Assembly (NCBI RefSeq): GCF_963678635.1
Contig: NC_087063.1
Span: forward strand, 36,184,540 to 36,248,539
Origin: Symsagittifera roscoffensis
Lineage: Eukaryota; Xenacoelomorpha; Acoela; Convolutidae
DNA: 64,000 nucleotides
Reading direction: 5' to 3'
Position numbers and translations under genes: made by a program
Shown here: positions 1-11,347 of the stretch, one piece after another
Position numbering within the stretch: position 1 is the first letter of the stretch
Layout of the letters: each line of letters begins with the position of its first letter
Notes under the pieces: model-generated
Database searches by the model: none
Told to the model about the DNA's origin: nothing
What the model saw: only the letters and a program-made list of their open reading frames with translations

Positions 1-93
1 TGCAAGTCCGGATTGTTTTTAGGTGTTAACTCGTAATCACTTTGTGTTAGGCCAAAATGGTACTAGCTTCCCTTCCCTTTCGTTCCAGGAGCA

Positions 94-440
94 CTGTGAC
101 CATCGACGCATTATATACGAGCGCAAAGCTACGCCAACGCAATTTGGAGTTGTTGGCTCCGAGATTATGAGTCAGCCCTGAATAAACGCATTAAGTAGCA
201 CTCCGATAATGACGTTATTTTAAAAAAGGGGTTCATTGTGGATTGTTGACGAACGCAGCCAAAGGGGGAACTGCCATTTGGCTTGTACTAAAACCATAAA
301 CTACGTGAAGAAGACAACATAGCCCGATCCGTCGTAGTCACCACAACTCGACCGGCCTTGGAAAACGTCGCCCGTTTTACTCCCTTGGGGGCGGAGGTTG
401 TTTGCGCTTATATCAATGACGTCATTAATGGCGCGAAAGT
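94..440 (+). other. possible coding relic, unidentified
   Basis: This stretch is richer in CpG and GC than what follows. An open frame covering about 310-440 reads like protein (it includes ARSVVVTTTRPALENV and then GAEVVCAYINDVINGAK), and a second short open stretch at about 94-170 includes STVTIDALYTSAKLRQRN and then hits a stop. No start codon, no convincing splice pair and no family are recognised. It could be exon fragments of a gene entering from the left or a decayed mobile element. Confidence 0.2.
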
Positions 441-649
441 TAAGAAGCTAAAATTAAATTTTCTTAGACAAAAAGCCTTGAAATTACTGGTTTGTCCGAT
501 TGAGGTCAATTTGCCATCAACATTGTTTCCAGGATTTTTGGATTGTTCAAAACGTTTTCGTATCATATTAACCGAAAAAATGTTTTGCTTACTTCAGATA
601 TTAAATATTTCAATTTTATCTCTTTAAAAATTACAGATGTTGAAACTGG

Positions 650-3260
650 TTTTTTAGATCCCGAGTCTTACAGGATACAAGAGTGTATCACAAATTTCCA
701 AAAAGTAATAGCTTTCTAAACAAGCTGATAGTGTAATAAACTGAAAGCTGGTCTGGATGAGTCCTACATCGATTCTAATTTTTTTAAATTTGTTTTTTGA
801 TTCTAATGATTCTAAGAAATTTTGTCTTATAATTAGGTACAAAAATTCAAAAATTTCCCAGATAACTTGATTATGTAGCTTTCTTAGATAACTCGTACAT
901 CCTACAGTAAAGATTAACAATTTTTTGATGATGTTTTTTTGACTCTAAACAAATTTGTCTTCTTGAATGTGTTCACAAAATCAAGAGTTTCTGAATTAAA
1001 AAAAGATGTAGCCTGTATTGGATGACTCATATATCAATAGAGAAAAATTAAAATTTTTTGAGGTTGCTTTTCTTTTTATATACTGATAATTGAGTAACAA
1101 AAGTTAAAAGTTCCAGAGATAACGTGACGATGTAGCTTTTTCGGTTGCTTCATACATCCTACGATACGAAAATTCATTCTTTTGATGTTACTTAATGATT
1201 CCACGCGCTTTTAATCTTTGTACGTGTGTCAAAAGATAACTAGTTTCCCATAAATTATAAAGATGTAGCTTTATCTTGATGACTCGTACAGGCTGTGATC
1301 AAGATTAAAAACTTTTCAATATTTGTCTTTTTTTTTTTTAATTTCTATCAAAATTCCCAGATTGAAGTCCCAAAATTCAATATTTGCCGAAATTACATGA
1401 TGATGTATCTGGATCTGGATCACTCAAACGTCCTACTATACAGGTTACTGATTTTTTGATGTTATATTTTCATTGTAATTTTTTTGTTATCAAAATAAGG
1501 TAAAAAATCAAAATTTTCCGAAAAGCCATGATGATGTAGTTTTTTTTGGACATGATGACCACTAACAAATGTTTAAAACTGTTTTTACTTCCAAGATTTC
1601 TTGTCTGCACAAAAAATTACCAAAAATTATTAATTTCCGAGATAACATGAAGATGTAATTTGTTCTGGGCTTAAAATTTTGTGATGTGAATTTTTGATTC
1701 TAAACAGTTTTTGTTTTATTTGGTGGTCCAAAAATCAATAGTTTTTTGAGATAACAAAAAGATTTAGCTGGTTTTTGATGGCTCATTCAGCCTATGATGA
1801 AGAATGAAAAACTTTTGCAGTTATTTTTCAGTCTTTATAGTTCTTTAAATAACAAAATGTACAAAAAGGTAGTACTTTCCAAGACAATATGAAGGGGTAA
1901 CTGGTGTCGGATAACCCATATTCAAATTCCATTTGAGCTCGTTTTATGATGAAGAATAAGTTTTCGCTAAAAAAGTTTTGTGATTCTAAACAACGTTTGT
2001 TTTCATAGATATTTCCGAAAAGTCAATTTTTTTCGAGATAGCAAGATGATGATTCTTGATCTGGATAAGTTTTACAACCGATGATAAAAGTTAAGCAATT
2101 TGTTAGATTTTTTAAGCGAACCTTTCTGGTCCTCATAGGTATGTTACAAAAGCCACTAATTCCCGAGATAACTTGAAGATGTCGCTTTTCACGATGATTG
2201 GTACATCTTGTGACAAAAACTAAAAAAAAATTTTCGACTCGAAAATTTTTTTTACTATTCTTTACTATTTTATACTATCCGGCTTCAATTGAACCACTTG
2301 TACATCTTAATAAAAAATGGCCAAGTTTCTATGGTTGACTTTCAATTTTGAACAATATTTCCAAAAAGTAATAACTCTTTGAATAACCTGATAATGTAAT
2401 AGACTGGTCTAGTTGAATCCTACATCGTAAGATGGGGATTATAATTTTTTTTCAAATTGCTTTTTGATTCTTATGAGTGTAAGCAATTTTGTTTCATAAT
2501 TAAGTACAAAAAGTCGAAAGATTTCGAAGAACTTGATTTTGTAGCTTTTTTTGGATGACTCATACATCCTATGGTAGAAATTAACGCTTTTTTGATGTTA
2601 TTTTTCAATTCTAAAGATTTTTGGACACCATATGTGTCCAAAAAGCAAGAACTTCCAAGATAAAATAAGGATATAGCGTGTTTTGGATGACTCATAAATC
2701 GAATAATGAAGAATAAATTTTTTTGAAGTTGTTTTTCGATTTTAAGCAATTTTTGTCCTAATAGTTAAGGAATAAAAGTCAATGACTCCTGAGATAACGT
2801 AACGAAGTAGCTTTTTTGGGTGACTCATACATCTAACAATAAGCAATTTTAATCTTACGATGTTACTTGGTGGTTCCATATATTTTCTTTTTTCGTTAAT
2901 AGTCAAAAAGGTTATTAGTTTCCGAGATAATAGAACGAAGTAGCTTCATTTTGATGACTCATGCACCTTATGACAAAAATTCAAATTTATTTTATGGCTC
3001 AAAACTTTTTTACTTCAAAAGTAGATCCAGAAACGAAACGGTTTTTGAGATAACTTGATAGTCTAACTTCAATTGGAAAACTCGTACATCTTATGATAAA
3101 AAAATTCAATTTTGAACAATTTCCAAAACTAGTAATAGCATGGTCTGGGCTCCTTCATCTCGTGATGAAGATTAACTAAAAAAAAATTTTTAGTTCATTT
3201 TTTTTTCTTCAAAGAAAAGATTTAGATCAAGAAACTCTTAGTTTTTTTAGATAAATTGAT
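650..3260. repeat. degenerate satellite, about 130-bp units
   Basis: About 2.6 kb is built from diverged copies of one unit. Landmarks recur in the same order: GATGTAGCTTTTTTGGATGA, then CTCATACATCCTA, then a run around AAAAATTTTTTGATGTTA, then TTCTAAACAATTTTTGTC, then a motif like CCGAGATAACATGA. The GATGTAG-like landmark occurs near 872, 1006, 1131, 1261, 1403, 1535, 1651, 1763, 2179, 2541, 2810 and 2940, about 110-150 bp apart. Short open frames inside are by-products of the repeat. Confidence 0.75.
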
Positions 3261-4017
3261 GATATAGGTTGTCAAATGAAAAACCGCAGGAACGTTCTAT
3301 TTTCAGTTTTTTTCTTAAACTGACACAGTCAATTGAAAATGTTTTTTAGTGTTGTTTTCAATCCACCGCGTCGAAATGCAACAAAGAGTGAGTTTTTTTT
3401 CAGCCTTTTAGATTAAAGATATTGACATAACCTGCGAATAGTCTTTAATTCGGTGATGTAGTAATAAAAACAGATAGGTTTAGTTTTTTGTGTTCTGTAC
3501 ACGCAGGAATTAATATGTTAGAGCTCATTTTCAGTTTACCTGGTTGAATAACATTTGTTGTTTTTGTGTTCAAAACTTCAGTGTAAGGGCTAAGTCAACG
3601 TGTTATCGTGTAATCATCGACACAACCTTCTTAATTGCACTAATCTTATATGCTTGTGCTTGTGATAGCCGGTACCTATCTGCAATATTTTGACTTCCCT
3701 ACTTGTGTTTTCAAACCGTTGCCAAAAATATGTTTTTGCTCAACATAATAAGCTAATAAGATCAACCTCCGCTCTCAAACTGAACAATAAACAAAAGGTA
3801 AAACAATCTGATCAAATTTTTTTAAATTAATCCTTCTCTTAGATAAGCTCTCGTTTGTTTATTTGAAATTTTCGGGAAAAAAAGACTACTCGTACAAATA
3901 ATGTTTTTGGCCCTAAGGACCAAGAAGAATTTTTCAAAACGATAATGCAGTTCTGGTAGGTTTCTGAGAACAAGTTATGAAAGCAACGTTATATAGAATG
4001 GAGATTTTCAATTTTAG
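3261..4017. other. no gene seen
   Basis: AT-rich sequence without recognisable coding content or repeats. If the following exon is real, part of this is intron, ending in ATTTTAG at 4011-4017. Confidence 0.4.
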
Positions 4018-4227
4018 AGCGAGAAGTGCCAAGGCGAGCCGTTTCTTGAACCATTCAAGAAAGTAGTCATCTTCCTTGAATTGGTCTTTTTACGGCAGTG
4101 CAAGCGAGATGATTTAGTCAATAAATATGTGGTGTGGCTTCAGATAAGGGAACAGCGAGTACTGATGGATAGATCTGCTTTGTGCGCACTTGTGGAGGAA
4201 TACCCGGAGGCCGCTGAATTCTGCTAG
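4018..4227 (+). CDS. putative terminal exon of an unknown gene
   Basis: After an acceptor-like ATTTTAG there are 69 open codons ending in TAG at 4225-4227. The peptide starts SEKCQGEPFLEPFKK, continues LVFLRQCKRDDLVNKYVVW and ends SALCALVEEYPEAAEFC. Its balanced, charged composition differs strongly from the Phe/Lys/Asn-rich junk frames around it. I do not recognise the family. Upstream exons would lie left of the satellite or outside the window, and no AATAAA was noted close downstream. It might instead be a gene relic. Confidence 0.4.
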   Translation, partial: SEKCQGEPFLEPFKKVVIFLELVFLRQCKRDDLVNKYVVWLQIREQRVLMDRSALCALVEEYPEAAEFC

Positions 4228-6221
4228 TTTTCGGGCGACAGGGAGTCAGTGGTTGCACTCTGATGCGAGTCCCACTGTTTGAGTGGAGAAAACTTCTCGG
4301 CCAAGAAGGGGGCTCGATAAAAATTTTTTCTCTGAATTATAATTTTCTTTAATCTACCCTACCATCAAGTAATTCCGAAAAAAAGTTTTATCTAAATGCT
4401 CATCAACAAAAACAATTATTCAATTTTCAAAATATCCTTGTTTAAATTTAATTAAAATCATTTTATTAATACCAACTATTTTTAAGCATTTTAATTACTA
4501 GTAAGGCTTCATTCATATACAAGCTGTGAAGCAATAATCAGTTGTAACTCAAAGGCTGATTTGTGCGTACTTATTCCGATATAGCTTTGCTGGAAACATA
4601 TTTTCTTGAACAGGTCTGACTGAGTTTTCACAACTCTTGCAACGCAGGATTTTCAGCTTTGAGAATCAACCAAAATTACTCTACAGTTCTTAAACCAAAA
4701 ATCCGTAAGCACAATTCAAGTCTGTTAGCTTCCCATTTTTGCTTACAAAATAATTGCTCATCGAAAAAAGTTCTTTTACTTACACAGTTTTCAAGCATAT
4801 TTTCTACGTTATTTGCCTTAACTTTCTTGTCATCACCTTTGGAATGAGTAGTGGTCAAAAATTCACATGTACATACCGGTAGCTGAAGGAAACAAAAAAT
4901 CCCAGGTCGTAAGGTTGGATGATACTAAGAGTGCAGATTGTTCAACTCATGTTAGGCCGATCCGTAAAGGCAAGTGTTTGAATTGGCATTATGACTAACA
5001 GTTGTCAAAAAATAGATTATAACAAATTAAGATTATTACATGGTGAGCCTTGCTGAACAATTAACATTTGGTGTCCATTATGACTTTATACCCAATGGTC
5101 ATCCATATATGACAAACTCCAACCCCCAGTATTCAGTGTACTATATGCATAGTAGTTTTTCTATTTCAAATGCTGCGAGAAACTTAAGCATGACTCGAAA
5201 AAATCCATTCGAAACAATGTTAAACTTCTGTGATTTGACCGTGTTGCACATGTTGCTTTTCCATGCTTCAACTTTTAAATGGAATTTAAAAAAAAGGAAC
5301 GAACTTGCATATGCAACTGCTCAATTTGCAAAACAATAACAAATTAATTGAAAAACTTTTTCAAAGTCTAATTTAAAGAAAACTCTATCAAAACAACCCA
5401 TGGAAAAGTGTCTTGGATGTAATTTATTAATATAACTCATGTGATAACAAGGCTATTGCAATCGGGTACAAGCCTTTTTTTCCTGTAAACATTTTTGTCC
5501 ATAGTTTCAGCATGCATGCGAAACATGCCATGCATGCAGTATGTGCGTCTTATATTTGCGCTCCTTGGTCAATTACTCACACTGTGCAGCCTAAATAGTA
5601 TTACTCCAATCCACTCGCAGTTCAATTTTTTCTGACATTTGGTATTTTTTGAACATTTCGACTTCGTCGCTCTCGGTTTTCTTTTTGTCGGCTTTGTTTC
5701 CATTTTGTTTTTATCACCCAACTAAATCGCTTATTTGAAATTTTTTATGAAGTTTTTTTTGACTATATAAATTTATTCAGTGTTCTGATTTTTTTGATGT
5801 GTTTTGACTCTTACTATACGTTTGAAATGAATTTGTTCTGTCACGCTTGTTGTTGTCCAATCTAATACGTTAGGTCGATATCGATCGGTTTCCTCTTTCA
5901 CATCGGTTCCGGTTCCTGGTGATTTGAACCGAACGGTTCTCGGTTCCTGTACAGAAATTCGGTTCCAATTCCTCAAGAAATAGGGTACCCGAAATCAGTG
6001 CATCGTATATATTACTTGTATTTGAGGTCAAAGGGTCTTACTTAATAATTTCCCATTTTGAGAATGCGCTAAAAATGTACTCAAACAAACGTTATCGCAC
6101 ATTCCGTGCATCTTCAGGTTTTAAACTTCTAATTTATCTATACAAAATGATCATAGATCAAAAAAGTGTCATTAACATCATTGTTTCAAAATTTAAAAAA
6201 TTCAACCAATCACATCCTCAA
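4228..6221. other. intergenic, no convincing gene
   Basis: Mostly AT-rich. A 99-codon frame at 5040-5339 lacks splice or family support. At about 5880-5965 there are several direct and inverted copies of the hexamer GGTTCC, as often seen near transposon ends, but no element boundary could be set. Confidence 0.4.
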
Positions 6222-6935
6222 AAAAAGTTACTGAAATTATGTAACAACTATCTTGTAACAATTTATTCATTTAGTCACAAATTTCTGAGAGTTTCACCTT
6301 TTTTGTTTTACAATTTCATTTTGTCACTAATTTTATGCACATGAAAGGTATTTCAATAATTTTGTTTTGGCCAGAACAGCTCCCTACTTCTAAATTCGTC
6401 GCGCGTAATAATTGGCAGTCTCTCTTTTCTAATGTGCAGCGCCTTCAATGTGAGTAACTTAATACTGCTGGACGCCTGGTCGATTATTTTCCAATTAAAC
6501 ACCGACTTAAGACTCTCACTACCACACTGCCCTAAATGCTGCATTTAATTAATTTTCCTGTTTTTGTCAAAGCTAATTTGTAAATCCAATAAAGCCAATT
6601 TCCCGTTTGTGTTTCCTGTCTCTATCGTGAACTGTAAATTTGGATGTAGTGATTTTGCTGCCCGTAGCACCTTTTCAGGATCACCCTTCACTGTTCTCAT
6701 ATATATCGTCAATACTTGTTGTTTTAGCCAGAATTTTTCTATAGCTTAGTACCAGAATCAAAAAAATCTGGCTAAACAAAAAATATTGAATTATTTTACA
6801 TGTTAGCATGAAATTAGCGACAAAACGAAATTGTAAAAACGTAAAAGGTGAGAACTCTCAGAAGTTTGTGAGTAATTGAATAAAATTGTTACTTAATAGT
6901 TGTTACATAATTTCAGTAATATTTATCAAGTTGTG
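6222..6935 (-). mobile_element. Penelope-like retroelement relic between inverted repeats
   Basis: Read on the minus strand, 6720-6560 encodes a reverse-transcriptase piece: an IDD triplet, IYMRTVKGDPEKVLRAAKSL, then a segment ending KLALLDLQISF. Next, 6544-6353 encodes the C-terminal tail typical of the Penelope GIY-YIG endonuclease, with ALHIRKER and TRDEFRSREL. Most of the region normally lying between these two parts is missing, so the copy is internally deleted. The core is flanked by an inverted repeat of about 150-190 bp (6222-6375 against 6733-6935). The family call rests on remembered motifs and on the arrangement. Confidence 0.6.
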
Positions 6936-7146
6936 ATGCAGTTTTTGTTACCATGAAAGATTTCATCTGATTACTGCCCGGATGCTTTCAGTAGTTTGAT
7001 TACTGTTGAATGAATTGAAGCGATCATTCGATCTCGATGCATTCTCAGCCTCTAATTTGCTTTGACTTGTCCAGTAACCTGCAAGTCTTTGAGCTTTTCT
7101 TGAACGTTTTTTCCTTGTACGAAAATGTGGATTTTTTCAGGCTAAA

Positions 7147-9834
7147 ATGGAAACAAGTTGTAGCGGTGACCAGGACTTCAAACTTGACCAATGCAGCTCA
7201 TCGTCAGCTATTGATGAGATGAACTTAGATCCTCCAAGTGTTCAGTTTGAACCAGAGGAAGTGGAAGCGGCACAGATGGCCAGAGAATTAAGAGACAACG
7301 CCATTCAAAACGTTCTGAGCTCAGATATCTACTCTCCTTTGGAAACACCACTAACTACTTTTAACCATGTAAGCCCTATTATCGGGTTAAACGTTGCCGC
7401 GGATAGCTTGGAAGCTTCACCAATTCATTCAGAACCTATTCAAGTCGCGCCCTTTTCGCCATTTTTTACTTTCTCGCCGTATACTCCAACCCCAGTTGCA
7501 TCAGCCGCTGAGTCTGTTCCTCATGTGTCTCTAAGTGCTGAAAGCTCTAATGCTTGTGCTTGTTCTCTGCGCAATATAGGAATGTCAAATGGCTTGCCGT
7601 CATCTTCAAACTCAACACGGCTCTTGCCTCAAGTTGGATCCTTTGCTCACGATACTTGTAGGTGCATTCGACGGCCAATGTGCTCTGATTGCAACAAACC
7701 TATCCCTGAAAACCATTGTAACTGTCGCCACAACACCTGCTCATCATCGCACGTTCCTTCAACCAGTACTGTACATCATGACAACTCAAACGACGACGAC
7801 CGCTTGTCTCCGTTACGCGTTGCGATACCTCAGCGTTGCAAAACAGGTCCTCTAAGTGCCCCTATGGACGTATGTTCTCATAATTGCTCTTGTAGAAAAG
7901 CGAGAAGCGTTGGTCCACTTTTTCAGAGCTTACAAAACCAATCTTCAGCGGCTCAGTTTTTTACCGAAGACCAGCCGGAGGCTGAAACAGCTGGCGATGA
8001 GCATTTGAATGACACGGATACTTCATCTGCGCCACCACCCGAACCGTTAAATTTGAGTCTGCGCGATGGGGGCCCGCATAATATAGTTGATGAAAACTCA
8101 AGCCATTTGTCAAGGGATGAGAATACATCTGTAAATACAACTTTAGAGCAAGGAAGTACAGATATCGAGGAGTTTCCTAATCGCAAACGACCCATTGAAC
8201 CTGAACCTGCAGGGTCTTCTAGTGCAACTAGCTCCTCGGTTAATCATGAACTTGGTCATCACATTGCACGTAAGATCCATGTTAAAGACAAAGTGTATCG
8301 CGAACGGGAAACAAGGCCCACGCAGAGCGATAATAGACCGTTTCACTCACGACGAAGAAATCAAGAATTTTTGGGACAAAATCAAGCATTTTCTGGACAC
8401 GTATCGCATGGGTATAATACACGAGGAAATCATAGAGATTTAAGGAATAGAAGCAATGGCACATTCTCAAGGTCAGAATATGCAACTTCCAATGCTCCTT
8501 TTCACCAGAGAAGATCCAATAACAGGGTAACAACTAGTTCTTCATCATCAGCAACACAGTCAAGCAGTGAGACAACCCCTGAAACAACATCGTCAAATCG
8601 AGATTCTGCTCCTTCAAACTGTCTTTATCAGGGTGGTCCCAACCAAACAGTTACAGCATTGCCTCCAGAAGCAAGAAGACCTGTTGCAGCACCACTCTAC
8701 CCACAACCTCCTCCTCAACCTCCATTTGCCCATCAGCAGCTCTACAATCAGCAACAACAAATCCAAGAGGAGTACAGGCGTCAATTGCAAAGAGAGATGG
8801 CATTCCTGGCTCCACCACAACCACATGTCACACATCAACCTACATCCCGATTTTCTAGTCAAGAAAGGTTAGCACAGCAGTCGCACGACCAAAGATCGCT
8901 GCCCTTCTCATCTCGCCGAACTCAAGAAGCTATTAATCAAATCCAAGCTGCTCACCAGGCGGCATTAGCTAGTATGCCTAATCTGCAATTGGGTTCTGCC
9001 AATATACTTCGGAATCTCCAAGATCAGCAATCGCAGGCAAGAGCGGTGGGCTCAGCTTCTGCGGCTATTGATCCCCTGGGGCTTGCCGCTCAGTATAATA
9101 TGCGGGCTTCCCAGTTGGCACCTCAATACTTGCCATTTGAGTTGCCAAATGTTAGAAACTACAATCCAGTGACAGCGGGTCCAGCAGATCCCAGATTACC
9201 GCCACCATTAATTAGTCCTTATTTCAATTTCCCTCATGCTCTCCAAGTACCGTTCTTTGCGAACTACGATCCAGTGCTACCGCTAAGTTTTCCAGCAACG
9301 TCGGCCGCTGCGACGCCCATCTTGCCAATCACGCCAGTTATGGAGTTTTTACCATTACAACAGCATCCTCAAAATCCAGTCACCATCAGCCTCCTAAGCA
9401 ATGCCGCCCGATTTATCAGTGTGAGACCACCGCCTCTGGAGCAAATGAGTCGAGGTGCATGTCAGCAAGTGATCGAGCGGTGTACGCTGCCATTCAAGTT
9501 TTCTCAAATCTGCAAGAAGGTAGACAAACCAGAACCGAAAGTGAAACTGGACAAAGCAGAAGCAGCGGCTGCGTCTTCGAAGATCGACGATGATGACTGG
9601 GAGCGCTGTACTGTCTGTCTGACTGAGTTTGAAAGCGGAGAGGATGTAAGACGTCTTCCATGCATGCATTTGTTCCATACTGGATGTGTGGACCAGTGGC
9701 TGAGAACAAACAAGCGATGTCCAATTTGCAGAGTAGACATTGAGGCACAGTTGAAAGATTTCGAAAACTCATCTCAAATATCGCCTAATGCTGCAGGGCC
9801 CAGCACCATGTCAGCTTGCTCAGCCATGGTGTAA
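7147..9834 (+). CDS. E3 ubiquitin ligase, RNF111/Arkadia-like (RING-H2)
   Basis: An uninterrupted 895-codon frame from an ATG in good context (AAAATGG). Residues 821-861 form a RING-H2 domain with ligands C821, C824, C839, H841, H844, C847, C858 and C861. It contains the [10 protein letters not shown] and [12 protein letters not shown] blocks typical of Arkadia (RNF111) and its relatives. About residues 767-780 ([12 protein letters not shown]) match the conserved segment just upstream of the RING in this family. The rest looks disordered: Ser/Thr/Pro-rich, Gln-rich at about 530-600, a small Cys-rich patch at 171-198 (C171, 173, 179, 182, 191, 193, 198), and PLNLSL at 300-305, a possible CtBP-binding motif. 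Relatives ubiquitinate SMAD repressors such as SnoN/Ski and amplify TGF-beta/BMP signalling in the nucleus; that role here is inferred. Odd: the entire frame is in one exon, whereas vertebrate RNF111 is multi-exonic. Confidence 0.88.
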   Translation: METSCSGDQDFKLDQCSSSSAIDEMNLDPPSVQFEPEEVEAAQMARELRDNAIQNVLSSDIYSPLETPLTTFNHVSPIIGLNVAADSLEASPIHSEPIQVAPFSPFFTFSPYTPTPVASAAESVPHVSLSAESSNACACSLRNIGMSNGLPSSSNSTRLLPQVGSFAHDTCRCIRRPMCSDCNKPIPENHCNCRHNTCSSSHVPSTSTVHHDNSNDDDRLSPLRVAIPQRCKTGPLSAPMDVCSHNCSCRKARSVGPLFQSLQNQSSAAQFFTEDQPEAETAGDEHLNDTDTSSAPPPEPLNLSLRDGGPHNIVDENSSHLSRDENTSVNTTLEQGSTDIEEFPNRKRPIEPEPAGSSSATSSSVNHELGHHIARKIHVKDKVYRERETRPTQSDNRPFHSRRRNQEFLGQNQAFSGHVSHGYNTRGNHRDLRNRSNGTFSRSEYATSNAPFHQRRSNNRVTTSSSSSATQSSSETTPETTSSNRDSAPSNCLYQGGPNQTVTALPPEARRPVAAPLYPQPPPQPPFAHQQLYNQQQQIQEEYRRQLQREMAFLAPPQPHVTHQPTSRFSSQERLAQQSHDQRSLPFSSRRTQEAINQIQAAHQAALASMPNLQLGSANILRNLQDQQSQARAVGSASAAIDPLGLAAQYNMRASQLAPQYLPFELPNVRNYNPVTAGPADPRLPPPLISPYFNFPHALQVPFFANYDPVLPLSFPATSAAATPILPITPVMEFLPLQQHPQNPVTISLLSNAARFISVRPPPLEQMSRGACQQVIERCTLPFKFSQICKKVDKPEPKVKLDKAEAAAASSKIDDDDWERCTVCLTEFESGEDVRRLPCMHLFHTGCVDQWLRTNKRCPICRVDIEAQLKDFENSSQISPNAAGPSTMSACSAMV

Positions 9835-10050
9835 CTCTAACTTTGCTTGTAGTCTGGTTAAAATATTTGGCGAATGGTTTCCATAAACAGCTTTAGTTGC
9901 CGGTAGAGCTATAGCTTTAAATCCTCGAAAAAAAAATTCTGTTCCAATGCTATTTGCTCGTTAATTAGTTTGTTTCTATAAAAATAGAGTCCCCTTGTCC
10001 AATTTAAGTTTTGTATTTATTCGTTCTAAACAATATTAGACTAACAATCC

Positions 10051-10056
10051 AATAAA
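10051..10056 (+). terminator. polyadenylation signal AATAAA
   Basis: Canonical hexamer 217 bases after the stop codon of the RNF111-like gene, in an AT-rich 3' UTR. Confidence 0.6.
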
Positions 10057-10070
10057 ATTATTGTCTATCC

Positions 10071-10919
10071 ATGGGCGCTCTGAGTATTTTTTTAGCTATT
10101 TACTTTTGCGATAACTTTTGCAAATGAGTTCTAGACTTTTTCCGTAAAGAGCCTTATTCTTAATTTGCGCGTTAAAATTTAACGTGTCTCAGCGTGCATT
10201 ATGATAAATTCAAATTCAGCGAATCATTCTGCTTCTGTAGTGCTATGGTAGTATCCATGTTTGACAACGTTGTGGATTTCTGATCCGGCCGGAAAATGTT
10301 TTTTATTTTCAAACTGAAAGGTTTTGACTCAGATTATTGTCTGTCAGTTTGCAAAGTTTCTGCGGAACAGATTTTTTTGATGACTTGTTTTAAGCATGCC
10401 GAATGCCTTCTATAGGAGTTAACTGAGTTCCACGATTTAGTCGGCATTTATTTGATAAAAAAAATTTATTTGTGTAGCGCAAGTGACGCGAAGCTCGGCT
10501 TCGCCTCTGTGTAATTGATGTATACTTGATATTTTGTTCTGAAGCATGAATGATTACGTGTACTTACTACTACTAATTAGAAGAAGCATTATTTGATGAA
10601 GTTTTATAACTGGAACCCAAGCGTCGTATAGGTTACTTTTAGCTCAATGGCATATAACTGTTTTCACCAGCTTTCTAATTACAAAAACATTCCTAGCGTT
10701 CGCTTGTGTTCATCGGGCGCTTCTTTGCCTGTGCTAAAATATTGACAGGGTTTTTCTCTGGTAAATTTGATTTCTCAAGTTTATTGTAAACAAATAATCG
10801 CAGGTGTTTTGGTTGTTTCGGCCTTCGAAGAAAATGATGGAATATTTGTGCTTGGGGTGGTTTTTTCAGACAAATTTTGATTTACCAACCAGAAGTTTTT
10901 GACGGAATTTTTTGTACAG
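10071..10919. other. intergenic with one terminal-hairpin motif
   Basis: No gene. At about 10479-10520 lies one copy of the dispersed hairpin motif GCGAAGCTCGGCTTCGC followed by CTCTGTGTAA, which recurs through the window at the ends of repeat elements. Confidence 0.5.
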
Positions 10920-11347
10920 TGTGGAAGCAGGGTTGCATGATTAAAATCAACTTGATTTAAATCAATGATTGAAATCGGATTTTAATCGTAGAATAAAAAT
11001 CAACCCTTGGTGTTATCCTGCCGAGTGCCGCGGTAAACATACAACCCAGCTTGCAGTTTTTACATTGATTACGTACTTCGCTCTTCATAGCATACTTTTA
11101 ACTGGAAAAGTTTTTCAGCACTTTCGGATTTATCCATTCCAGTCTCAGAAATTGACTGGGAATAGAAAAATATGGGTAACTTGTGTTCTTCTTTCAGATG
11201 CTGAATCAGTAATTTTGCGTAAATTAATTGATTCTTGAAACAAAAACCTTTCGAATAAATATCGAAAAAATCTAGGTAAAATAAAAAAAATCGGATTTAA
11301 ATCAATCGAGAACATACATCAGATTTTTATGCAACCCTGTGTGGAAG
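10920..11347. mobile_element. hAT-type MITE with 8-bp target duplication
   Basis: The element at 10928-11339 (412 bp) starts CAGGGTTGCAT and ends ATGCAACCCTG, an exact 11-bp terminal inverted repeat, with further imperfect inverted similarity inside (AAATCAACTTGATTTAAATC against GGATTTAAATCAATC). It is flanked on both sides by TGTGGAAG (10920-10927 and 11340-11347), a perfect 8-bp target site duplication as expected for hAT. It has no transposase, so it is non-autonomous. Confidence 0.9.

Larger units (their letters stand above)
7141..10070 (+). other. RNF111-like transcription unit (mRNA exon)
   Basis: The exon appears to begin directly after a pyrimidine-rich tract and the acceptor TTTTTTCAG ending at 7140, six bases before the start codon. 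It contains the whole coding frame plus a 3' UTR of about 230 bp. AATAAA at 10051-10056 is a good polyadenylation signal. A further 5' UTR exon, or a trans-spliced leader, must supply the 5' end. Confidence 0.6.

Noticed and set aside
5040-5339. 99-codon plus frame
   Set aside because: No recognisable domain, splice sites or conservation clue; composition only mildly protein-like.
7953-9772. Several 70-100-codon frames on both strands inside the RNF111-like gene
   Set aside because: Shadows of the 895-codon frame, with no independent motif or start support.
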